This document shows, one piece after another, positions 43,742 to 53,100 of a DNA stretch of 64,000 nucleotides. Location: positions 496,001-560,000 of the forward strand of contig NZ_JACIFP010000001.1 of the NCBI RefSeq assembly GCF_014197435.1, given 5' to 3'. Position 1 is the stretch's first letter; each line of letters begins with the position of its first letter. The notes beneath the pieces were generated by a model. That model did no database searches. It saw nothing but the letters and a program-made list of their open reading frames with translations, and was not told the DNA's origin. A program made the position numbers and the translations under genes. This DNA is from Gordonia humi (GTDB taxonomy: Bacteria; Actinomycetota; Actinomycetes; Mycobacteriales; Mycobacteriaceae).

Positions 43742-43766
43742 AAACGTCCGATCGATCGTATAGTTT
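43742..43766. promoter_or_regulatory. Imperfect dyad between TetR and SRPBCC genes
   Basis: AAAC (43742-43745) and GTTT (43763-43766) flank a CGATCGATCG core (43749-43758) just upstream of the SRPBCC start. The symmetry centres differ by half a base, so this is only a candidate operator. Confidence 0.35.
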
Positions 43767-43775
43767 GGAGGGCCG

Positions 43776-44258
43776 ATGACCGCCGCCTATGAAGAGCTCA
43801 TCGAGGAGACGTGCGACGTCGATGCCGCGCCGGCGCTGGTGTGGGGCCTGATCAACGATCCCCGTCGGATGTCGGAGTGGAGTCCGCAGGTCGATTCCGT
43901 GCGGCTCCGCGGCGGAACCGAGGAACTCGGCCCGGGTACCGAGTTCAGCAACCTCAATCACGAGGGCGGTCTGACGTGGGCCACCCACGGCACGATCGTG
44001 CGGTTCGAGTCCGAACGCGAAATGGCCTTCCGGATCAGGGAGAACGCGGCCGTCTGGTCGTTCAGACTGGAGCCCATTCCCGGCGGCGGCACGCATATCA
44101 CTCAGCAGCGTCAGACCCCGGGCGGGCTCTCGTCCTACTCCCTCGAACTCACGGAGAGCCACTTCGGAGGACAGGAACGGTTCACGCAGACGCTGCGAGC
44201 GGGAATGCGGCAGACGCTGGCGAGGATCAAAGCCGCGGCCGAAGACGCCGAGCGCTGA
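43776..44258 (+). CDS. SRPBCC (START/Bet v1-like) domain protein
   Basis: The 160-residue protein is a single SRPBCC domain: VDAAPALVWGLINDPRRMSEWSPQVDSVRL at the start, a beta sheet with FSNLNHEGGLTWATHGTIVRFE, and a long final helix (RFTQTLRAGMRQTLARIKAAAE). Such domains have a deep hydrophobic pocket that binds lipids, polyketides or aromatic compounds; no specific ligand can be named. It lies 28 bp before an LLM-class oxidoreductase gene and is probably co-transcribed with it. Confidence 0.85.
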   Translation: MTAAYEELIEETCDVDAAPALVWGLINDPRRMSEWSPQVDSVRLRGGTEELGPGTEFSNLNHEGGLTWATHGTIVRFESEREMAFRIRENAAVWSFRLEPIPGGGTHITQQRQTPGGLSSYSLELTESHFGGQERFTQTLRAGMRQTLARIKAAAEDAER

Positions 44259-44286
44259 ACAACACGCACGCACTACCCTCGACCAC

Positions 44287-45135
44287 ATGCGATTCGGAGT
44301 CTGCATCCTGCCCGACATGCCGTGGCGACAAGCACGCCCGCTCTGGGAGCGGGCCGAGCAGATGGGCTTCGACCACGCGTGGACATACGACCATCTCGTC
44401 TGGGGCGGTCTGCCCGACTCGCAGTGGTTCTCGTGCATCCCCACTCTGACCGCCGCGGCCGCCGTCACATCCCGACTCCGCCTCGGCACCTACGTCGCGT
44501 CACCCAACTTCCGCCACCCGGCGGCGTTCGCGCGCGAGATCCAGACCCTGACCGACATCTCCGACGACAGGCTGCTCGTCGGCCTCGGCGTCGGCGGCTC
44601 CCCCGACAGCGGACTCCTCGGACAGCCGGAACTCACGGTGCGCCGACGAGTCGACCGTTTCCAGGAGTTCGTCGACGTTCTCGACACCACCCTGACCGAC
44701 GATCACGTGAGCATCGACGGCGACTACTTCTCCACCCGTGACATGCGTCTGGTCGGCGGCGAGGTGCGGTCCCGGATACCGCTGATCCTCGCGGGGAACG
44801 GACCGCGCTCGGTCCGCTTCGCGGCACGGCGCGGCGACGGCTGGGTCACCACCGGATCGCCCGCCGACACCGTCGACGAGTGGTTCCACGCCATCGCCGC
44901 CAACCGGGAGTTGCTGGTCGAGACCGCCGACGGCCGCGACCTGGACACCTACCTGTCCCTCGACTTCGCACCCGTCTCCCCGCTGGCGTCGCCGGCCGCA
45001 TTCGACGATCTCGTCGGACGCGCCGCCGCCATCGGGTTCAGCGATGTGATCGTGCACTGGCCGCGCGACAGCGAACCGTACCGCGGCGACGTCGCCGTAC
45101 TCGACGAGCTGGCATCGCGAGGTCTGGCGGGCTGA
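44287..45135 (+). CDS. LLM class flavin/F420-dependent oxidoreductase
   Basis: This luciferase-like (beta/alpha)8 monooxygenase or dehydrogenase has 282 residues. It begins MRFGVCILPDMPWRQARPLW. EQMGFDHAWTYDHLVWGG, TSRLRLGTYVASPNFRHPAAFAREIQTL and LLVGLGVGGSPDSG are the family landmarks, and IPLILAGNGPRSVRFAARRGDGWVTTG follows. The cofactor may be FMN or F420; mycobacterial relatives include both. The neighbouring SRPBCC protein could bind the substrate. It ends 4 bp before the convergent MFS gene. Confidence 0.9.
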   Translation: MRFGVCILPDMPWRQARPLWERAEQMGFDHAWTYDHLVWGGLPDSQWFSCIPTLTAAAAVTSRLRLGTYVASPNFRHPAAFAREIQTLTDISDDRLLVGLGVGGSPDSGLLGQPELTVRRRVDRFQEFVDVLDTTLTDDHVSIDGDYFSTRDMRLVGGEVRSRIPLILAGNGPRSVRFAARRGDGWVTTGSPADTVDEWFHAIAANRELLVETADGRDLDTYLSLDFAPVSPLASPAAFDDLVGRAAAIGFSDVIVHWPRDSEPYRGDVAVLDELASRGLAG

Positions 45136-45139
45136 CTGC

Positions 45140-46675
45140 TCAGTGCTCGGCCGGTTCGAGCGTCGTTCCCTTCGGCACCACGAACCACACGATCACCGCG
45201 ACCGCCACCATGATCCCGCCGCCGATCAGACTCGTGGTCTGCATCGACTCGGTGAACGCGTGCCCGGCGACATCCGCCAACTGCGGGAGCCCGGCCTGCT
45301 CCGCCACGTCGACGGCGGCCCCGATCGATTCGCGCGCGGGATCCATCACAGCGCTCGGCAACGCCTCCACCTGCGACGACGAGTCGAGTTGCGCTCGGTA
45401 CACGACCGAGGCGATCGATCCGAGGATCGCCACCCCGAGCACGCTGCCCACCTCATAGGAGGTCTCCTCCATGGCGGCGGCGTTGCCCGCCCGATGCTCC
45501 GGGCTGCCCGACATGATCAGCACCGATCCGACGGCCAACGAACCGATCCCCGCGCCGACCAGCACCAAGGAGGCGACGACGGTGCCGTAACCGAGATCGC
45601 CGGGAACGACGAAGAGAACGATCATCCCGATCCCGGCCGACGTGATCGATCCGGCGAGCACCGCACGGGGTCCTATCGCCTCGGCGGCTCGCGGTGCGAT
45701 GAGCGAGGCCACCGCGGACGCGACCGCCAACGGCAGCAGCTTCAGCCCGGTCGCGATCGCCGAACTGCCGTCCACGCTCTGCAGCCATTGCGCGAGCAGC
45801 AGCAGGGCGGCGCCCATGGCGAACATCGAGCCGAGCGCCGCGGTGATGCCGCCGGTGAACGGCCGGATGCGGAACAGTCCGATGTCGAGCATCGGATCGG
45901 CCTGTCGCAGGCTACGGCGCACGAACACGGTCAGCACGAGAACGGCGATCACGAACACCGCCCACGCCGACGGAACCGCCAGGCTCGACTCCTTGCCGAA
46001 CTTCTTGATCGACCACATCAACGCGACCATGCCGCCGAACGAGAGCACGATCGTGGTCCAGTCCCACGTCCCCGGACTGGGCGAACGCGATTCGGGCAGC
46101 AGGAAGGCTCCCGCGATCACCGCGACGACCATCAGCGGCACGTTGACCAGGAACGCCGCGTGCCAGGACAGGTGCTCCAGCAGGAAGCCGCCGACCAGCG
46201 GTCCGACGGCGGCGCCGAGCCCCGCGATCGCCGACCAGATCGCGAGGGCCTTGGCTCGCTGTCTCGCGTCGGCGAAGATGGTCCGGATCACCGACAGCGT
46301 CGTCGGCATGATCAGCGCACCGCCGATGCCGAGGGCGGCGCGGATCGCGATCACCTGACCCGCGGAGTCGGCGACAAGCACGAGCAGGGACGCCACCGCG
46401 AACACGAGGTAGCCGGTCAGCAGGGCGCGTTTGCGACCCCATCGATCGGCGACGGAGCTCGCCGCGACGAGCAGGCCCGCCAGCACCAGCGAGTACACGT
46501 CGACGATCCACAGCAGTTGCTGACCACTCGGCCGCAGATCCCGCGACATGGTCGGCAGTGCGATGTTGAGGATCGTCATGTCCATCGTCACGACGAGCAG
46601 ACTCGCCGAGAGCACGGCCGTCGCGGCCCATGCCCGACGCGACGACAGGTTCGGAACTGTTGTGGCCGCGGTCAT
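45140..46675 (-). CDS. MFS exporter, DHA2 (14-span) type
   Basis: This 511-residue multidrug-type transporter has about 14 spans. It begins MTAATTVPNLSSRRAWAATA, and the first span holds VVTMDMTILNIALPTMSRDL. Motif A is ASSVADRWGRKRALLTGYL and motif C is GLGAAVGPLVGGFLLE. The ATG at 46675 overlaps the stop of the TetR gene by 4 bp (ATGA), so the two form one operon and the TetR protein is its probable repressor. The substrate is unknown. The longer upstream frame is not used. Confidence 0.92.
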   Translation of the reverse strand: MTAATTVPNLSSRRAWAATAVLSASLLVVTMDMTILNIALPTMSRDLRPSGQQLLWIVDVYSLVLAGLLVAASSVADRWGRKRALLTGYLVFAVASLLVLVADSAGQVIAIRAALGIGGALIMPTTLSVIRTIFADARQRAKALAIWSAIAGLGAAVGPLVGGFLLEHLSWHAAFLVNVPLMVVAVIAGAFLLPESRSPSPGTWDWTTIVLSFGGMVALMWSIKKFGKESSLAVPSAWAVFVIAVLVLTVFVRRSLRQADPMLDIGLFRIRPFTGGITAALGSMFAMGAALLLLAQWLQSVDGSSAIATGLKLLPLAVASAVASLIAPRAAEAIGPRAVLAGSITSAGIGMIVLFVVPGDLGYGTVVASLVLVGAGIGSLAVGSVLIMSGSPEHRAGNAAAMEETSYEVGSVLGVAILGSIASVVYRAQLDSSSQVEALPSAVMDPARESIGAAVDVAEQAGLPQLADVAGHAFTESMQTTSLIGGGIMVAVAVIVWFVVPKGTTLEPAEH

Positions 46676-47223
46676 CTCGACTCCTCCTCGACGATGAACG
46701 GTGCGATGGCGTGCGCCAGGTCGGCACGATCGACCGGCTCGCCGCGGATCGCCGCATGCACGGTGGCCCCGTCGGAGATCATCGCCACGGCGACGGCGTT
46801 CGAGGCGCCGATGTGCGGGGTCAGCACGTCGACGAGTCCGTCGGTCCACGACAGCGCGAGCTCACGGACATGCTCGTCGAATGTGGCGGTCGCGGTCAGG
46901 GCCACGTCGGCGACGACATTGCGCCGCACCGACACGTACTCGTGCAGCGAGTCGATGAGCCTTCGCGCGGCGGCGCCGGGGTCGGTCGCGAGCTCGGTGC
47001 GGATCTCGTGGAGCTCGTCCTCGATCTCATGAGCGAGCAGGGCGAGTCCCTCCGCACGCAGTTCGTCCAAAGACGCGAAGTACGCCGTCGTCGAACCGAG
47101 CGGCACCCGTGCTCGCGTGGCGACGAGTCGATGGGTCAGTTTGCCGGGCCCGACCTCGACGATCAGGTCGGCCGCCGCCTGCACGATCGCAGCACGTCGC
47201 GCCTGCGGGTCGTGTCTGGCCAT
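46672..47223 (-). CDS. TetR family regulator of the adjacent exporter
   Basis: The 183-residue regulator has the helix-turn-helix RRAAIVQAAADLIVEVGPGKLTHRLVATRARVPLGSTTAYFASLDEL. Its all-helical C-terminal domain (EYVSVRRNVVADVALTATATFDEHV) would bind a ligand. It starts just downstream of a striking repeated operator (47240-47267) and is translationally coupled to the exporter gene. Drug- or metabolite-induced derepression of the pair is inferred. Confidence 0.92.
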   Translation of the reverse strand: MARHDPQARRAAIVQAAADLIVEVGPGKLTHRLVATRARVPLGSTTAYFASLDELRAEGLALLAHEIEDELHEIRTELATDPGAAARRLIDSLHEYVSVRRNVVADVALTATATFDEHVRELALSWTDGLVDVLTPHIGASNAVAVAMISDGATVHAAIRGEPVDRADLAHAIAPFIVEEESR

Positions 47224-47239
47224 GAGGAGTCTCCATTTC

Positions 47240-47267
47240 TGTACGTTTGTACATGTACGTTTGTACA
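47240..47267. promoter_or_regulatory. Duplicated TGTAC-GTTT-GTACA operator
   Basis: Two identical 14-bp units, TGTACGTTTGTACA at 47240-47253 and 47254-47267, abut directly. Each has perfect 5-bp arms around GTTT. They start 17 bp upstream of the TetR gene and are the obvious site for autorepression by two TetR dimers. Confidence 0.85.
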
Positions 47268-47339
47268 GAAATGACGTCGGCAGCGCAACCGCCCCGGCCC
47301 TTCCCTTGCTCCGCGCGCCGGTGCTACATTCGCGTCAAC

Positions 47340-47365
47340 CATTTCCTACACAACTGTAGGAAATG
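47340..47365. promoter_or_regulatory. Perfect 26-bp dyad upstream of the MpaB-type gene
   Basis: Arms CATTTCCTACA (47340-47350) and TGTAGGAAATG (47355-47365) surround CAAC, 24 bp before the start of the oxygenase gene. The 11-bp perfect arms fit a TetR-family operator. The TetR gene at 48382 is the closest candidate binder. Confidence 0.85.
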
Positions 47366-47389
47366 ATCGGACGTGGACGAGGAGACCTC

Positions 47390-48367
47390 ATGACCGCTCA
47401 GACCGCCGCGCGCCCGGCGTTCGGCGCACCGACGATGCCGCTGCGAACACAGGACTACGGCTTCTTCGGCCCCGACTCGCCGACGTGGAAGGTGTGGACG
47501 GCGCCGACCGCCCTCATCGGTTTCCAACGCGCCGTCACCCTGGAGCACTTCGACCCGGACCTCACCGCGTCGGTCGCCGACGTCGGCGCGATCTACTCGG
47601 ACCCGTACGGTCGCCTCGACCACACCTTCGCCTACTTCTTGATCGCCGCCGTCGGCGACGGCGCGATGGCGGTCACCGCCGCCGACCATCTGATGAGGGT
47701 GCACGCCCAGTCGACGGGCGTCGAGCCGATCTCCGGAAAGCGATACAGCGCCAACAGCCCGTCGTCGCAGCTGTGGATCCATGTGACCGGCTGGCATTCG
47801 GTGCTCAAGTGCTACGAGACGTACGGGCCGGGGCCGCTGAGCCCCGAGGAGGAGAAGCGGTACTGGACCGAATGCGTCGTCGCCGCCGGCCTGCAGACCT
47901 GTAAGGAGTCGGACGTCCCGACCTCACGCGCCGAGGTCCGCGAGTACTTCGAATCCGTGCGACCCCGGCTGTGCGTATCGGAGCGCGCACGGCGGGGCAT
48001 GCACTACCTGCTGCACACCCCGCTCGATCGCGGCGCACGGGTGTGGGCGTCGAGCCGACTCGTCGCACCCGCCGCGATCGCGACACTGCCCGCCTGGATG
48101 CGCGTGCTCGGCGGATTCGATCAGCCGGGCGTCGTCGACGTCGGATACCGCGCGGCGACCCGGGTCGCCGTCGCCGCCCTCGCCCGCGATCCCGAACGGA
48201 TGAGCAGGCTCGTCACCACCGCGATCGGCCCGATGACCGGCTCGCTCTATCGGCAGCACCTGACCGCCGGATCCCCGCTGTCGGCGCGCACGGTGACCGT
48301 CGCCGAGGCTCGCGATCGCCTCCGCACCGCCGCCCCACTCCCCCACGAGCCGGTCGACACCCGGTAA
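47390..48367 (+). CDS. MpaB-family (DUF2236) haem oxygenase
   Basis: The 325-residue protein starts MTAQTAARPAFGAPT behind GAGGAGACCTC. The fold markers include GFFGPDSPTWKVWTAPTALIGFQRAVTLEHFDP, SDPYGRLDHTFAYFLIAAVGDG, LMRVHAQSTG and LWIHVTGWHSVLKCYETYG. This family includes the rubber oxygenase Lcp and the fungal MpaB oxygenase and binds haem through conserved His. The actual substrate is unknown. It follows a near-ideal operator and precedes its probable TetR regulator by 14 bp. Confidence 0.85.
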   Translation: MTAQTAARPAFGAPTMPLRTQDYGFFGPDSPTWKVWTAPTALIGFQRAVTLEHFDPDLTASVADVGAIYSDPYGRLDHTFAYFLIAAVGDGAMAVTAADHLMRVHAQSTGVEPISGKRYSANSPSSQLWIHVTGWHSVLKCYETYGPGPLSPEEEKRYWTECVVAAGLQTCKESDVPTSRAEVREYFESVRPRLCVSERARRGMHYLLHTPLDRGARVWASSRLVAPAAIATLPAWMRVLGGFDQPGVVDVGYRAATRVAVAALARDPERMSRLVTTAIGPMTGSLYRQHLTAGSPLSARTVTVAEARDRLRTAAPLPHEPVDTR

Positions 48368-48381
48368 AATCGGGCGTCGCC

Positions 48382-49041
48382 ATGACGGCGAGCAGTCACC
48401 GATCGGAGGTCGCCGTGCCCCCTTCCCGTCGATCGCGCGCCGCGCATCTCGGTCCGGGCCGACGGCGACCGCAGATCCTCGACGCGGCCCTGGCGATCGC
48501 CAATGAGAACGGCGTCTCGGCGATCACCATGGCATCGGTCGCGTCGGCACTCGACGTGTCCCGACCCGTCGTGTACTCCGCCTACCCCAGCCGCGGCGAG
48601 ATCCTCACCGCCCTGATCCAACGCGAAGAGAACTACTTCGGCGAGTCGCTGTCGAGCGTGCTGCGCGACCGCAGCGTGAACGCCACCGAGCACGTCTTCG
48701 TCGAGGGCTTCCAATCGCTGTTGGAGGCGGTCGACGCCCGCCCCGAAGCCTGGCGCCTCCTGTACGGCAGCACCGATCCCGAGGCGAGCGAACTGGTCGG
48801 CCGAGGCCGCGCGTTCGTCGTCGAACGATGCTCGGAACTGCTCCGTCCCACGCTGCGGGCCTGGGGTACCGACGACGCCGATCGCAAGCTCGCGGCCCTC
48901 GTCGAGTTCTGGGTCTCGTCGGGCGAGGGCGCGGTCCGCACCCTGCTCGCCTCGCGCGCGTCGTCCGACGGCGTCTGGACCCCCTACGATCTCGGCGCCT
49001 TCGTCGGATCGGCGGTGTACCGGGGACTGCGCCAGGCCTGA
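48382..49041 (+). CDS. TetR family regulator behind the MpaB-type gene
   Basis: The product is 219 residues from the ATG at 48382, with a GTG at 48415 as an alternative. The helix-turn-helix reads RPQILDAALAIANENGVSAITMASVASALDVSRPVVYSAYPSRGEIL. The C-terminal helical domain ends WTPYDLGAFVGSAVYRGLRQA. It is on the same strand as, and 14 bp after, the oxygenase gene. Autoregulation through the dyad at 47340-47365 is therefore plausible. Its gene ends 15 bp before the convergent L,D-transpeptidase gene. Confidence 0.9.
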   Translation: MTASSHRSEVAVPPSRRSRAAHLGPGRRRPQILDAALAIANENGVSAITMASVASALDVSRPVVYSAYPSRGEILTALIQREENYFGESLSSVLRDRSVNATEHVFVEGFQSLLEAVDARPEAWRLLYGSTDPEASELVGRGRAFVVERCSELLRPTLRAWGTDDADRKLAALVEFWVSSGEGAVRTLLASRASSDGVWTPYDLGAFVGSAVYRGLRQA

Positions 49042-49056
49042 TCGACCGGGCGCACC

Positions 49057-49635
49057 CTACGCCGTCACGGTCACGGCCGTGCCGACGCGCGTCCAGTCGT
49101 AGAGTTTCGCCATCATCGGCCCCGGAACGTGAACGCATCCCTGCGATCCGCCGGTCTTGTACTTCTGCAGGTCGCCGTACGGGAACTTCTGCCACGGCGA
49201 GTCATGGAACCCGACGTCACCGAAGAACGGCAGCCAGAAGTTCACGTGCACCCGATAGCCCGGCCCCTCCAGGTATCGACCGGTCTCATGACTGACGATG
49301 GACCAGCTCCCCGTCGGAGTGCCGTGCCCGATGGCCGACCGGCCGGTGGTGACCGGCGACGAGTCGACGACCGTCGACCGCTCACACAGCCACATGTGCT
49401 GCTGCGCCAGGCTGACCACGATGCGTTTCGACGTCGAGTTGTCCGCGCAGGCGGACGCGACGGGGACCGATGTCGGGGTCGACGCCGACCGGACCATCGG
49501 CGAAGCCTGCGTGGCTCCGCTTCCACCCTGTTTGACCAGCAGCATCACCGTCAGTACGAGCACTCCGAGCCCGAGCGCACACACCCACGCGTACCGACGA
49601 AGACTTGTCGCCGTCCGTTGCAACACGTCGGTCAC
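49057..49635 (-). CDS. L,D-transpeptidase (YkuD domain)
   Basis: The 192-residue protein has a membrane anchor or signal segment near residues 15-38 (YAWVCALGLGVLVLTVMLLV). A YkuD domain follows, beginning RIVVSLAQQHMWLCERS. The catalytic motif has the His in GDVGFHDSPW and the Ser-Gly-Cys core in GGSQGCVHVPG, so the Cys nucleophile is present. Such enzymes form 3-3 peptidoglycan crosslinks or attach proteins to peptidoglycan outside the membrane. It is shorter than mycobacterial Ldt proteins and lacks their Ig-like domains. Confidence 0.9.
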   Translation of the reverse strand: MTDVLQRTATSLRRYAWVCALGLGVLVLTVMLLVKQGGSGATQASPMVRSASTPTSVPVASACADNSTSKRIVVSLAQQHMWLCERSTVVDSSPVTTGRSAIGHGTPTGSWSIVSHETGRYLEGPGYRVHVNFWLPFFGDVGFHDSPWQKFPYGDLQKYKTGGSQGCVHVPGPMMAKLYDWTRVGTAVTVTA

Positions 49636-49745
49636 CGCCCATTCGCCCCGTTTCGCCCTATTACGTAATGACTTTCGTTTTCATTCACAGCGTACAAGGC
49701 GGCGACGAAGCGGTGCGGACAGACCTCGACCGGTCGGCGGGGTCG

Positions 49746-50039
49746 TTACAGGTTCGCCTTGACCATGTTCGCGGCGAGGTACGCCCCGTACAGGCCCAGC
49801 CCGGCCAGACCGGCGCGGCGTGTGCGAGGAAACGCGATCGCCGCGCCGATCGCGGTCTCGAGGCCACCGTTGATCGTGATCGCCTGATCGGTGTTCTCGG
49901 GGAAGACCGGCGCGGTGATCCCCCGGAACAGCTCGGGTGCGACGAAGTGGACGACACCGGCGGCGGCGAGTCCCGCACCGGCCAGCGTGACCAGCCTGTT
50001 CGACGTTGCGCAGGAACAGTTCTCGGCGGCTTCGGACAT
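49746..50039 (-). CDS. Small DoxX-like membrane protein
   Basis: This 97-residue protein from the ATG at 50039 (behind GGAGAGAGC) begins MSEAAENCSCATSNRLVTLA with a CxC pair. It continues as a DoxX-like membrane domain: AGAGLAAAGVVHFVAPELFRG, INGGLETAIGAAIAF and GLGLYGAYLAANMVKANL. The HF-x-APE-F motif is typical of this DoxX subgroup. The role is unknown. It lies between the transpeptidase and the NRPS genes without evident operon links. Confidence 0.75.
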   Translation of the reverse strand: MSEAAENCSCATSNRLVTLAGAGLAAAGVVHFVAPELFRGITAPVFPENTDQAITINGGLETAIGAAIAFPRTRRAGLAGLGLYGAYLAANMVKANL

Positions 50040-50195
50040 GCTCTCTCCTTCGATACGGTTCGGCGACGACACGCCTGACTACTGTCTACACCGCGATCTC
50101 GGGCTTGTCCGAAGGGGGATGCCGGCGAGGCCACGGCACCGCCGCACCGGGCACGAGCGGCGGCACCGCCCCGGAGATCGTCGCCGAGCGGGCCG

Positions 50196-53100
50196 TCAGC
50201 GCCAGATGCGCCGCACCGGGTCGATCCACTCACCCACCTGGTCGTCGGTGACCAGTTCGTCGTGGGCCGCGGCCACTCCGACCGTCTCGATCGGCCCTCG
50301 CAGATGAGCCGCCCACGTCGTCTCGATCGGGGTCCGCGCGTCCATCTCGGTCGACGAGTAGACCAGCACGGCGGGCACGTCGACCGCGCCGACGGTCGGC
50401 TCGGTCAGCATCCGTTCACAGCGCGCATGCGATTCGAACGACGCCGCGAGATCGGCCTCGGAGAGCCCGACGATCGGCGATCCGGCGAGAGCGTCTCGGA
50501 CCACGTCCGCCACCGGCGCGTCGGGATCGGCCCCGGCGACGGCGCGGACACGGCGATACGACTCGGCGACGCTGATCTGCTCCGCCTCGGCCGGATCGAC
50601 GGCGTAGGCGTCGACGACGGTCAGCGAGGCGACCCGCTCGCCGCGACGATCGAGTTCCCGGGCCACGGCGAAGGCCAGGTGCCCGCCGTACGACCAGCCG
50701 AGCAGATCGTACGGGCCGCCTGCCTGGACGGTCTGGACGACGTCGGCGTACCGCCCGACGAGGTCGGCGAACGACGCGGGCTCCACCGCGTCGGGGACCG
50801 CTACGACGTCGGAGACGCCGACCAGACCCCATCCGGCGGGCAGACGATCGACGAGAGCCGCGTACGCCGCGACGAAGCCGAACGCTTCGTGGAAGCAGAT
50901 CACCCGTCGACCGGAGTCCGACTCGACGAACTCGGTGACGGCGGGATGCATCGTCGCCGACTCGCGTGCCGACGTCGTCGCGAGGGCCGCGAGCGCCCGC
51001 GGGGTCCGCGCGGTGAACACGTCGCGCACCCGGATCGCGAATCCGCGGTCGCCGTCGTTGAGTCGGGCGGCGGCCTTCATCGCGATCAGCGAGTTCGCAC
51101 CCGAATCGAACACGTCCGCCGTGACCGACACCGCGGGCACGCCGATCAGGTCCGCGAAGACGGAGCAGACGAACGTCTCGGTCTCGCCGACCGGCGCGAC
51201 GATCTCGTCGGCGGCGAGCGCGACGTCGGGCAGTGCCGCGATGTCGAGTTTCCCGTTCACCGTCAGCGGCAGATCGTCGACGAGCCCGATCGCGGCCGGG
51301 ACCATGTAGTCCGGCAGCACGTCACGCAGTCCGTCTCGGATCGCCCCCGCGTCGACGTCGGCCGTGTCGGGCACGGCGTAGCCGACGAGCGCCGGCATCC
51401 CGGACGGCGAGGTGACGACGCGTACCGCCGCACGACTGACCCCGGGGCGGCCCGCGATCGCATCCGCGACCTCGGCCGGCTCGATCCGGAATCCCCGGAT
51501 CTTGACCTGCGCGTCCGATCGGCCGAGGTAGTCGAGGGTGCCGTCGTCCCGCCACCGCGCCACGTCGCCGGTCCGGTACATCCGTTCACCGCGGCCCCAG
51601 GGACACGCGACGAACCGTTCGGCGGTCAGCCCGGGCTGCCCCAGGTAGCCGCGCGCCGTACCCGCACCCGCCAGGTACAACTCCCCCGGCGTGCCTGGCG
51701 GGACGGGCGAGAGCCCGGCGTCGAGGACGTACGCCCGGGTGTTGTAGATCGGCGCACCGACACTCGACGTCGCGCTGTCGGCGAGGTCGGCGCCGAGCGC
51801 GTTGATCGTGTACTCGGTCGGTCCGTACAGGTTGTAGCCGGACACGCCCGGCGCCTCCCGCAACGCGGTCCACACCGCGTCGGGGACCGCTTCGCCGCCC
51901 AACGACACGAAGACGACGCCGGCGGCGTCCACGGCCGCCGACAGACCGGCCGCGCGCGGACGATCGAGCAGCCCGGCGTCCAGGAGCACCTGCCCGTAGG
52001 AGGGCGTGACGTCGAACCCGTCGACCGCGACGCGGTCGTAGTACGCGAGCAGTTCGTCCGGATCCTTGCGGAGGTCCTCGTCGATCACGTCGACACAGTG
52101 CCCGTCGAGCATCCAGAACAGTTGCTCCCACGACGCGTCGAACGAGAACGACGTGGTGTGCGCGATCCGCATCCGACGTCCGCCCTGTTCGGCGACGACC
52201 CGATCGAAGATCTTCGCGCGGTGGTTCACCAGCATGTTCGTCAATCCGCGGTAGCCGACGGCGACGCCCTTGGGACGACCGGTCGACCCCGAGGTGTAGA
52301 TGACGTAGGCGAGGTTGTCCCCGGTGGCCCGGGGTGCCTCGTGCGCGGTCAGCTCCTCGTCGGCGAGTCCGGCGAGCTCGGTTCCGATCGCCGGGTCGTC
52401 GAGGTCGATCACCCGGGCGCGTCCGTCCCCGACGCCCGCGGGCAGAAGTGCCCGGGTCCCCACGACCACTTCGGGGTCCGCGGTCTCGATCATGTAGGCG
52501 ATCCGGTCCGGCGGATAGTCGGCGTCGACGGGGACGTAGGCGGCTCCGGCCGCGAAGCAGGCGAACATCGCGAGCACCATCCGCTCGTCGCGCGGCAGGA
52601 GAAGCACCACGCGCCGCTCCGGTCCGGCGCCGCGCGAGACGAGGAGTCGGGCGAGACGGTTCACCCGCGCGGACATCTGCGCGAACGTCAGCGTGGTGGA
52701 ACCGGCGACGAGCGCCGTCGCGTCCGGGGTCCGCGCCGCCTGCCGGGTGAACAGATCGGCGATCGTCACGTCCGGGATCGCGCACGCCGTGTCGTTCCAC
52801 GTGCGCAGGACGAGCTCCTGCTCGTCGCGGGTCGCGACGCCGATCCGGGCGACGGTCGCGTCGAGGTCGGCGGTCATCGCGCCGAGGACGTCGACGTAGC
52901 GATCGGTGAGCAGTCGCGCCTGCGCGGCGTCGAGGACGTCCGACCGGTAGGCGCAGCGCAGGGCGATGCGCTGGGCGGGGTCGGCGGCGAACGACACCGG
53001 ATAGTGGGTGGCGTCGTTGACAGCTCGTCCCACGACGTCGAGACCGCCGTACCGTCGTCCTTCGACGCTGGCCGGAACGTTCTGGATGATGAAGAGGGTG

